Source: Chloroflexota bacterium
GTDB lineage: Bacteria > Chloroflexota > Dehalococcoidia > Lucifugimonadales > Lucifugimonadaceae
Assembly: GCA_002730795.1 (NCBI GenBank)
Contig: PCAX01000011.1
Span: forward strand, 1-5,609
Direction of reading: 5' to 3'
Length of the DNA stretch: 5,609 nucleotides
In this document: positions 1 to 5,609 of the stretch, piece by piece
Layout: each line of letters opens with the position of its first letter
Position numbering within the stretch: position 1 is the stretch's first letter
Made by a program: the position numbers and the translations under genes
Notes under the pieces: model-generated
Databases searched by the model: none
What the model saw: the letters and a program-made list of their open reading frames with translations, nothing else
Told to the model about the DNA's origin: nothing

Positions 1-1
1 A

Positions 2-175
2 GCAAAAGATGATGTAACTGAAGATGTTGCGGCTGAGGTTGAGACGGAAGAAAAATCGGATAAAGCGCTGGAGTCGCTGGAAGAGGCTGATAATAAATCA
101 TCTGGTTCTGATTCATTGGAGTCAGATACAAAAAGTCCTGATTTAGATTCTTCAGCCAGTAAAAACAAAACTTAG
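2..175 (+). CDS. C-terminal end of an unidentified acidic protein (5' end outside window)
   Basis: An open frame enters from the left edge and runs for 57 codons to TAG at 173-175, followed directly by a second in-frame TAG at 176-178. The visible tail has 18 Asp/Glu, 11 Ser and 7 Lys in 57 residues and almost no large hydrophobic or aromatic residues, so it is almost certainly a disordered, low-complexity C-terminal extension and not a folded domain. Codon use looks like real coding sequence, with many GAT, GAA, GAG and TCA codons, and the frame ends just before the next gene on the same strand. Acidic tails of this kind are found on several bacterial proteins, for example some trigger factors and some ribosomal proteins. 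Nothing here separates these options, so no function is assigned. The start and any domain lie outside the window. Confidence 0.72.
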   Translation, partial: AKDDVTEDVAAEVETEEKSDKALESLEEADNKSSGSDSLESDTKSPDLDSSASKNKT

Positions 176-227
176 TAGACTTGATAAAGTTAGGTTTATT
201 TGTTTGTACTTCAAATTGTGGCGTTCA

Positions 228-1418
228 ATGAAATCTAATAATAGTGATAACAAACGAGTACAAAGTCGTTCAGAAGATTCCTATTTGGCGGGCCGGCGTA
301 GTATTACCGTTACGGGGGGGCGTTCGCGGTTTGATATCGTCAAAGATAATAATGTTCGAAGCAAAAAATCTCGCCCATTTAAATTTGTTGCTGTTCTAGT
401 AATAGTAGGAATTTTAGTGATACCAATTTATGCTTTTTACGGCATGTATATTAAACCCCCCACCGAAGTTGCACTTCGCGTAAAAGATAAGGAATACACC
501 AGAGGAGATGTGGTTGATTATATAAGATTTAATCAACGTTTATCCGAAGATGTCGGAGTCCAATTTGAAATAGGAAATTCTCTCTTTGAGGCAATGCAAA
601 CCTTACAAGATAATGAACTTGCTTATCAGTTGGCCCCGGGATATGGGATAGTCGTAGAGCCGGAAGAAGTGGACAAGAGGTTAGAAGATTTACTAGGATT
701 TGTTTTTGAAAAATCTACTGAAATAAGTATGGAAGACAAAGTTAATTTGGAAGAATCAAAAAGACAATTTTTGCATAGGATTGGACTACCGGAGAATGTC
801 TATAGGGATTTTATACGTAAAACTATTTTCAAAGAAAGACTTAGGGGAGTTGTGGGGGAAACAGTTTCTCGAGTACAACCCCAAGTTCACTTATTCGAAA
901 TAATACTATACAACGGTGACATTGAAGATAGACGAAAGATTGAAAGGGATCTTACTGCTGGTAAATCAATAAGTGATATTACGCTTCAACATTCCGAGGA
1001 TCCCGATGTGAAAAGAAATAATGGAGATGTTGGTTGGTTTCCATATGGCGTAAAAACCGAACTGGATTATCTTCTGTTTGGTATGAAAAAAGACGGAAGC
1101 CGGATATTACCAGTTAGAGTTCCCAGCGCATTCCAATATGATGACCAAAATAGAGTTCACAGGATTTATATTGTTGATGAATTTTCTGAAGCAAGAGAAG
1201 TTGATGATCAGAGTTTTGAATCGTTAGTAGATAGAGCCATGACTATTTTTCTTAACGAAGAACGGAAAAAACTTGCGGCGAATGGTGAGTTATACATGGA
1301 CTTGAACGATCGAATTTATTCTTGGGTTAACAGGCAAGTAAAGCTTTCATCACTCTTGTCTACTCCAACGCCTTCTGCTCTTGAACCTGGTATGATGTCA
1401 GCCGACCAGATCAGATGA
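228..1418 (+). CDS. Membrane-anchored parvulin-type (PpiC/SurA/PrsA-like) peptidyl-prolyl isomerase or chaperone
   Basis: Predicted 396-aa extracytoplasmic folding factor. From the ATG at 228: a basic, polar N-terminus (1-52) with no early hydrophobic signal; one transmembrane segment (about 53-75, FVAVLVIVGILVIPIYAF) flanked by Lys/Arg on the inner side, giving N-in topology; a helical, charged SurA_N-like region (about 96-212); a PpiC domain (about 219-318); and a charged helix (about 328-349) before a Ser/Thr/Pro tail. The parvulin signature is visible as SEDPD (256-260) and GDVGWF (266-271). However, the residue expected to be His in the HIL motif is Glu224, and the His of the last strand aligns with Arg312, so isomerase activity is doubtful and a holdase role is possible. 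Start choice: the ATG has no clear Shine-Dalgarno. An in-frame TTG at 204 has a weak AGG 9 nt upstream and would add 8 residues (404 aa). The gene ends 28 nt before hom. Family assignment is good; enzymatic activity is uncertain. Confidence 0.85.
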   Translation: MKSNNSDNKRVQSRSEDSYLAGRRSITVTGGRSRFDIVKDNNVRSKKSRPFKFVAVLVIVGILVIPIYAFYGMYIKPPTEVALRVKDKEYTRGDVVDYIRFNQRLSEDVGVQFEIGNSLFEAMQTLQDNELAYQLAPGYGIVVEPEEVDKRLEDLLGFVFEKSTEISMEDKVNLEESKRQFLHRIGLPENVYRDFIRKTIFKERLRGVVGETVSRVQPQVHLFEIILYNGDIEDRRKIERDLTAGKSISDITLQHSEDPDVKRNNGDVGWFPYGVKTELDYLLFGMKKDGSRILPVRVPSAFQYDDQNRVHRIYIVDEFSEAREVDDQSFESLVDRAMTIFLNEERKKLAANGELYMDLNDRIYSWVNRQVKLSSLLSTPTPSALEPGMMSADQIR

Positions 1419-1446
1419 TCCCAGTGATAGAAATTAACCCGACGAT

Positions 1447-2736
1447 ATGAACAAAAAACGCTTACAACTGGGGATGATTGGATGTGGAGTTGTAGGTACA
1501 GCGGTTGCAAATTTAGTATCGGATTCAACTCTCAATAGCTTCAACGAAATTGTTGATCTGAAATCTATTTTAGTTAAAAATCCTACAAAAGAACGCACAA
1601 ATTTGTTAATGACGCAAAATTTTGTGTCGGATATAAATAAAATAGTCGAGGATGATGAAATAACCATCGTTATCGAACTAATGGGTGGAGAAAATCCTGC
1701 CTTTGATTATATTTCTAGGTGTTTAAAATCGGGTAAGCATGTGATTACCGCTAACAAAGAAGTGATATCCAAAAAAGGTAGTGAACTAGTTTCCATAGCA
1801 AAGCATGCGGGGAGAGAACTGAAATATGAAGCTAGTGTTGGCGGTGGTATACCAATCCTATCATCCTTGAGTAATGATTTCTCGGCCAATCCAATTCAAG
1901 GAATTAGGGCGATAATAAATGGCACTACAAACTATATATTAACTCGTATGGATAATGAAGAATCATCGTTTGAAGACGTCCTTAAAGACGCCCAGAATCT
2001 TGGGTACGCCGAGTCGGACCCTTCAGATGATATTGAAGGTACGGATGCCGTTTATAAATTATCAATATTAACTCGATTAGCATTTGATGTTGCCCCAACT
2101 ACAAGTGATATACATAAAGAAGGGATCAATGGGATTAAACAGAAGGAATTTAGGTATTCCCGAGAACTTGGGTTTACAATAAAACTTATAGCATCTGCCC
2201 AAAAACGGTCTGATAAATTACTGTTACGAGTTCACCCGGCTTTGATACCTAAGGAAATACCTATGGCGAACGTCAATGGTGCTTTTAATATGGTAGAAAT
2301 CGACGGAGGATTAACTGGTCCATTATGGTTTCAAGGGGCTGGAGCAGGACCAAACCCGACTGCCAGTGCAGTTTTAAGTGATCTTATGTCGATTTTGGAA
2401 GGTCGGAACAGAATTGATCAAACAATTGTAAATAATCATACAGAACTACTTCAATTGGCACCCATGGACGATTATCGATGTAGATATTACCTAAGGGTTA
2501 CGGTAAATGATAAAGCTGGCGTATTAGCTGCCATTGCGACAATATTAGGGGAAAGGGATATAAGCATACTTTCCGTATTACAAAAAGATACCGATTCTAA
2601 ATTGAAACATGCAGATCTGGTGATAATGACACACGAATCTAAAGAAAAAAATATGAAGGCCGCCGTTTCAGAAATAAAAGCTCTATTGGACGTTATAAAT
2701 CTGGACAGTCTATTACGTGTAGAGGAATATTCTTAG
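1447..2736 (+). CDS. hom: Homoserine dehydrogenase with C-terminal ACT domain
   Basis: Cytoplasmic enzyme (EC 1.1.1.3) that reduces L-aspartate 4-semialdehyde to L-homoserine with NAD(P)H, the branch point to threonine and methionine. The 429-aa length is normal for the monofunctional, ACT-containing bacterial form. An N-terminal Rossmann fold has the nucleotide loop GCGVVG at 12-17. ITANKEVIS carries Lys104, the conserved Lys of the TANK motif. YEASVGGGIPIL (128-139) and INGTTNYIL (157-165) are family signatures. GYAESDPSDDIEGTDAVYKL (186-205) supplies Glu189, Asp200 and Lys204, with the same spacing as the catalytic Glu208/Asp219/Lys223 of the yeast enzyme. An ACT domain (about 347-425) begins YYLRVTVNDKAGVLAAIA; in this family it usually mediates threonine feedback inhibition, which is inferred here. 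It starts with ATG, without a recognisable Shine-Dalgarno, 28 nt after the PpiC gene, and ends in tandem TAG TAG. No aspartokinase fusion is present. thrC follows after 46 nt. Confidence 0.97.
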   Translation: MNKKRLQLGMIGCGVVGTAVANLVSDSTLNSFNEIVDLKSILVKNPTKERTNLLMTQNFVSDINKIVEDDEITIVIELMGGENPAFDYISRCLKSGKHVITANKEVISKKGSELVSIAKHAGRELKYEASVGGGIPILSSLSNDFSANPIQGIRAIINGTTNYILTRMDNEESSFEDVLKDAQNLGYAESDPSDDIEGTDAVYKLSILTRLAFDVAPTTSDIHKEGINGIKQKEFRYSRELGFTIKLIASAQKRSDKLLLRVHPALIPKEIPMANVNGAFNMVEIDGGLTGPLWFQGAGAGPNPTASAVLSDLMSILEGRNRIDQTIVNNHTELLQLAPMDDYRCRYYLRVTVNDKAGVLAAIATILGERDISILSVLQKDTDSKLKHADLVIMTHESKEKNMKAAVSEIKALLDVINLDSLLRVEEYS

Positions 2737-2770
2737 TAGTTTACGAATATATAAAGTTATTTAACAGAGA

Positions 2771-2776
2771 AGGGAG
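2771..2776 (+). promoter_or_regulatory. Shine-Dalgarno (AGGGAG) that fixes the TTG start of thrC
   Basis: AGGGAG lies 6 nt upstream of TTG at 2783 and is the strongest ribosome binding site in the window. The spacer and start codon share a run of seven T (2778-2784). It supports TTG at 2783 as the true start, because the threonine synthase homology begins at once (FYYPGLI) and no ATG in frame lies nearby. The other internal genes have weak or no such sites. Confidence 0.8.
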
Positions 2777-2782
2777 ATTTTT

Positions 2783-3844
2783 TTGTTTTATTATCCGGGT
2801 TTAATAAATAGATATAAAGAATATCTCCCGGTGACTGAAAATACACCTTTTATTTCTTTGGGGGAAGGTAATACTCCTTTGGTTCTCTCGACTACCATAG
2901 GCCCCTCAATAGGTTGTGAAAAATTATTTTTCAAGTTAGAAGGATGTAATCCCACAGGGTCTTTCAAAGATCGTGGTATGGTGATGGCCGTTGCACGTGC
3001 TTTAGAACAAAAGAAAACGCGGATTGTGTGTGCATCCACAGGAAACACTAGTGCTTCTGCTTCAGCTTATGGTGCTCGATATGGATTGAAATCATTGGTG
3101 CTGGTACCAGCTGGAGAAATTGCCTTAGGTAAACTTCTTCAGGCTATGGCATATGGGGCTAGAATTCTAGCAGTGGACGGAAGTTTTGACGATGCCTTTG
3201 CAACAGTTCGATCATTAGTAGAAATAATGGATATGGAATTAGTAAACTCGGTAAATCCCTATAGGATCGAGGGTCAAAAAACTGCGGCGTTTGAGATAGT
3301 CGATACTTTAGGGGAGGCCCCTGACTTTATATGTATACCTGTTGGTAATGCCGGAAACATTACATCCTATTGGGATGGATTTAAAACATACTATGAACAC
3401 GGTAAATCGGTCAATCTCCCTAGGATGATGGGATTTCAAGCTGCAGGTGCAGCTCCCATAGTAAACGGGGAGAAAGTTGATGATCCAGAAACAATAGCAT
3501 CGGCAATCAAGATAGGCAACCCAGCAAGCTGGGGTAAAGCACTGAAAGCTCGTGATGAATCAAATGGTTTAATCGATGTCGTCACGGATGACCAAATAAT
3601 TAATGCCTATCTACGCCTTTCCCGTGAGGAGGGAATTTTTTGTGAACCAGCTTCAGCTGCTGCGGTTGCTGGTTTTTTAAGATTGCCAGATTTAGGTGTT
3701 GACTTATCTGATAAAACTGTCGTTTGTATCCTCACAGGAAATGGTCTCAAAGACCCTGATGTATCTGAAAAACAAGCGACGGTTGAAATAGAAATAGTTG
3801 ACCATGATGTAGAATCAGTTTTGAAACTTCTACAAAATCATTAG
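2783..3844 (+). CDS. thrC: Threonine synthase (PLP-dependent)
   Basis: Cytoplasmic fold-type II PLP enzyme (EC 4.2.3.1) that converts O-phospho-L-homoserine to L-threonine and phosphate, the last step of threonine synthesis. The 353-aa length fits the short bacterial/archaeal class, which lacks the long N-terminal extension of the yeast/E. coli class. Visible motifs are SLGEGNTPL (25-33); LEGCNPTGSFKDRGM (52-66) with Lys62 as the expected Schiff-base lysine; ASTGNTSASASAYGA (84-98); the PLP-phosphate loop VGNAGN (187-192); the substrate-side stretch IGNPASW (244-250); and the late Ser/Thr-Gly loop LTGNGLKDPD (317-326). EPASAAAVAG (288-297) is also typical. The start is TTG with a good Shine-Dalgarno. 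A related threonine dehydratase is less likely because of the N-terminal YKEYLPV...SLGEGNTPL pattern and the position next to hom. The homoserine kinase that would supply its substrate is not in the window. The next gene starts 9 nt after the stop. Confidence 0.96.
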   Translation: MFYYPGLINRYKEYLPVTENTPFISLGEGNTPLVLSTTIGPSIGCEKLFFKLEGCNPTGSFKDRGMVMAVARALEQKKTRIVCASTGNTSASASAYGARYGLKSLVLVPAGEIALGKLLQAMAYGARILAVDGSFDDAFATVRSLVEIMDMELVNSVNPYRIEGQKTAAFEIVDTLGEAPDFICIPVGNAGNITSYWDGFKTYYEHGKSVNLPRMMGFQAAGAAPIVNGEKVDDPETIASAIKIGNPASWGKALKARDESNGLIDVVTDDQIINAYLRLSREEGIFCEPASAAAVAGFLRLPDLGVDLSDKTVVCILTGNGLKDPDVSEKQATVEIEIVDHDVESVLKLLQNH

Positions 3845-3853
3845 AGATATTCT

Positions 3854-4846
3854 ATGAATTCTTGTTCAATAAATATCGTAGAAAAATCTTGGGACGAAAT
3901 GGCTAATGATTGGAATGATATATTTGATTCGTATGATGGTAACCAAATATTTACCTCTTTCGAGTTGCAAAAAACTTGGTGGGATCATTTTGGCAATGAC
4001 TTTGAAAACCGGATAATTTTAATGTCCAAAGGTGATTCAAAAATTATTGTGCCGTTTAAATTATCTGGTAATACAGGTTCTTTAATAGGATCAAAGGATT
4101 TATTTGACTACCAGGATTTTGTTTATTCGGGATGTTCGGATATTCACCAATTTATGGAGTGCTTTGCGCATTATTTGGCCAAAGATATCGATGTGAATGA
4201 GTTAAAATTAACATCAATACCTCGAGAATCCCCTATATTGACGATTTTACCTGAATATCTAGAGAAGAATAATTGGACGGTTAATATTTCTAATGAGGAT
4301 GTCACTCCAAAAATTCAGATTCCCAATAGTTGGGGCGATTACCTAGGCTCTTTGAAGAAAAAACACCGTCATGAAATAAGAAGAAAGATTAGGCGTTTAT
4401 ATAATTACGGTAAAGTTGAAGAACTTGAGGTCCGAGACTATAACGGCGTGCAAGAACATTTGGATGATTTTTTTGTATTACATAGGATCAGCTCTGCAGA
4501 AAAACAAAACTTTATGACACCTGAAAGAGAATCCTTTTTTAGAGATATTGCTTTAAAATTATGCCAGCAGGGGATTTTAAGGTTAAGGTTTTTGATTGTA
4601 AATTCCATTAAAGTTGCCGCTTCTATGAGTTTCGTAAATCATGAGGTAGAGTATTTATACAATAGCGGTTACAATCCAGATTTTAATGATTTATCGGTAG
4701 GGATTTTGAACCACGTGTTTTCTATCCGTAAATCTATTATCGAAAAGAACAATGTTTTTGATTTCATGAGAGGAAATGAAATATACAAATATCGTTTGGG
4801 TGGGACTGACGAGCACATATTTAAACTAATGGCACAAAAAACTTAA
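3854..4846 (+). CDS. FemAB/CelD-like acyltransferase (Acetyltransf_6 type, GNAT fold)
   Basis: Predicted 330-aa soluble protein with no signal peptide or membrane segment. The layout matches the CelD/BcsL and FemAB-related family (Pfam Acetyltransf_6): an N-terminal half with the pattern of Trp13, Trp20 and then FTSFELQKTWWDHFG (33-47); a strongly basic helix KKKHRHEIRRKIRRL (168-182); then the C-terminal GNAT-like half with YLYNSGYNPDFNDLSVGILN (267-286) and FDFMRGNEIYKYRLGG (302-317), the best-conserved block of the family. These proteins transfer acyl or aminoacyl groups to amines in polysaccharide, peptidoglycan or glycoconjugate synthesis; donor and acceptor cannot be read from the sequence. 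It starts with ATG 9 nt after thrC, with only a weak AGAG upstream that overlaps the thrC stop. The glycosyltransferase begins 4 nt after its stop, so the two probably share translation and perhaps a pathway. The family call is firm, the substrate unknown. Confidence 0.85.
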   Translation: MNSCSINIVEKSWDEMANDWNDIFDSYDGNQIFTSFELQKTWWDHFGNDFENRIILMSKGDSKIIVPFKLSGNTGSLIGSKDLFDYQDFVYSGCSDIHQFMECFAHYLAKDIDVNELKLTSIPRESPILTILPEYLEKNNWTVNISNEDVTPKIQIPNSWGDYLGSLKKKHRHEIRRKIRRLYNYGKVEELEVRDYNGVQEHLDDFFVLHRISSAEKQNFMTPERESFFRDIALKLCQQGILRLRFLIVNSIKVAASMSFVNHEVEYLYNSGYNPDFNDLSVGILNHVFSIRKSIIEKNNVFDFMRGNEIYKYRLGGTDEHIFKLMAQKT

Positions 4847-4850
4847 TCTT

Positions 4851-5609
4851 ATGAAAATAGCTATGATAAGTGTTCACGGTTGTCCGTTGCGACAAATAGG
4901 CTATGGAAGTGCTGGTGGAATGAATGTTTTTATTTTAGAATCGTCCAAATTTTTATCTTCGATGGGAGTAAACATTGATATCTTCACTAGGTGCCACGAT
5001 CATGATGATCCGCCAGTTGTTGATTTGGCCGAACGATGCAAAGTAATACATTTGGAGGCTGGGCCTCTAGATTTAAGTAAAGATAAAATATACGAAAGTT
5101 TGCCAGAATTCTCAAAAAAAGTGGTGACATATGCTTCTGAAAAAAATGAAAACTACGATTTAATTGTAAGTCATTATTGGTTGTCTGGACTGGTGGGTTC
5201 ATATTTAAAAGAAGAATGGAATATTAATCACATTACGACTTTTCATACTTTGTCTCTTTTAAAATCGGAGGGGTTGCCGAAATTAAACGTACCCATTATT
5301 CGTAAAAATGGAGAGAAAAAGGTAATTGAAAAATCGGACGAGATTTTGGTTTGGTCGGAACACGAAAAACAATCACTGTTGGAATATTATGGGGCAAACT
5401 CTAAAAATATTCGAATAATTAAACCTGGTGTAGATGTTGAACTGTTTAAACCTATAGAAATGCATGATACGAAATTTAAATCTGGAGAACTAAAAATATT
5501 ATTTGTGGGAAGACTTGAGCCAATAAAGGGTGTAGAAACTGTTGTAAGAGCTATTTCAAATATCGATAACAGTAAGATTACTGCCACCATATTCGGTGGA
5601 GATGCAGTT
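4851..5609 (+). CDS. GT4-family glycosyltransferase, MshA-like (3' end outside window)
   Basis: The first 253 codons are present and the frame is still open at the right edge; MshA-type enzymes usually exceed 400 residues, so roughly the N-terminal domain and the start of the C-terminal domain are seen. GT4 (GT-B fold) retaining enzymes move a sugar from a nucleotide sugar to an acceptor, here probably at the cytoplasmic side. Visible motifs are MKIAMISVHGCPL at the start; GYGSAGGMNVFI (17-28); SHYWLSGLVG (107-116); TTFHTLSLLK (129-138); a helix with Arg151 and Glu155; IIKPGVDVELFKP (189-201); and FVGRLEPIKGVE (218-229) with Arg221 and Lys226 at the nucleotide-sugar site. Asn25, Lys77, Tyr109, Thr133 and Arg151 match, by spacing and context, the acceptor-phosphate contacts I recall for Corynebacterium MshA, so inositol phosphate or another phosphorylated acceptor is plausible. 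Sucrose-phosphate-synthase-like members share part of this pattern. ATG start, no Shine-Dalgarno, 4 nt after the preceding stop. Confidence 0.9.
   Translation, partial: MKIAMISVHGCPLRQIGYGSAGGMNVFILESSKFLSSMGVNIDIFTRCHDHDDPPVVDLAERCKVIHLEAGPLDLSKDKIYESLPEFSKKVVTYASEKNENYDLIVSHYWLSGLVGSYLKEEWNINHITTFHTLSLLKSEGLPKLNVPIIRKNGEKKVIEKSDEILVWSEHEKQSLLEYYGANSKNIRIIKPGVDVELFKPIEMHDTKFKSGELKILFVGRLEPIKGVETVVRAISNIDNSKITATIFGGDAV

Noticed and set aside
2..175. Assigning the acidic tail to trigger factor or ribosomal protein S2
   Set aside because: Only low-complexity sequence is visible. Composition alone cannot identify the protein.
181..209. Possible sigma-70-type promoter: TTGATA (181-186) followed after 17 nt by TTGTAC (204-209) upstream of the PpiC gene
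   Set aside because: The -35 match is fair but the -10 match is poor, and in AT-rich DNA such pairs arise often by chance. It is not strong enough to annotate.
1390..1446. GATCAGATGATC near the end of the PpiC gene as part of a terminator stem
   Set aside because: The repeat is short and imperfect, lies inside the coding sequence and has no following T-run. hom starts 28 nt after the stop, which favours read-through.
1316..1667. Overlapping antisense open frames across the PpiC/hom junction
   Set aside because: They lie opposite well-supported genes with recognisable domains and encode no recognisable motif of their own.
2740..2770. AT-rich stretch between hom and thrC (TATATAAAG and similar) as a thrC promoter or a threonine attenuator
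   Set aside because: No acceptable -35/-10 pair at proper spacing, no stem-loop plus T-run, and no leader peptide rich in Thr/Ile codons. The gap is only 46 nt.
2783..3844. Threonine dehydratase (ilvA/tdcB) as an alternative identity for thrC
   Set aside because: The N-terminal SLGEGNTPL pattern, the length, the TGNGLKDPD loop and the position next to hom fit threonine synthase better.
4987..5590. Antisense open frames opposite the right-hand end of the window
   Set aside because: The + strand carries a continuous 253-codon frame with clear GT4 motifs through this whole region, so the reverse frames are shadows.

Overview
The window is a densely packed, AT-rich stretch of bacterial chromosome with every supported gene on the + strand and only short gaps between them (52, 28, 46, 9 and 4 nt, using the starts chosen here). 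It holds the tail of an unidentified acidic protein, a membrane-anchored parvulin-type (PpiC) protein, homoserine dehydrogenase (hom), threonine synthase (thrC), a FemAB/CelD-like acyltransferase, and the first 253 codons of a GT4 glycosyltransferase that resembles MshA and runs off the right edge. I see no RNA gene, mobile element, CRISPR array, long repeat or convincing rho-independent terminator.

The organism cannot be fixed from the sequence alone. AT-richness, a TTG start behind a good Shine-Dalgarno in thrC, weak or absent Shine-Dalgarno sequences elsewhere, a PpiC-hom-thrC order and an MshA-like enzyme would suit an AT-rich uncultured member of the Chloroflexota (SAR202/Dehalococcoidia-like). 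This is an inference from general impressions of those genomes and is held with low to moderate confidence.

Layout. Positions 2-175 are the end of an Asp/Glu/Ser-rich protein closed by tandem TAG stops. Positions 228-1418 encode an N-in single-pass membrane protein whose outer part is a SurA/PrsA-like chaperone with a PpiC domain; both canonical parvulin active-site histidines appear to be replaced. Positions 1447-3844 are the threonine branch: Hom makes homoserine from aspartate semialdehyde and ThrC makes threonine from O-phosphohomoserine. Homoserine kinase (thrB), which acts between them, is not in the window. Positions 3854-5609 carry the acyltransferase and glycosyltransferase, 4 nt apart and probably translated together; they look like envelope or small-molecule glycoconjugate enzymes.

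The genes are probably co-transcribed, at least from hom onward, but they do not form one obvious pathway. The most interesting points are the glycosyltransferase, which keeps the residues I recall as the inositol-phosphate and UDP contacts of MshA, and the apparently degenerate parvulin active site. I do not see a clearly new biological system here.
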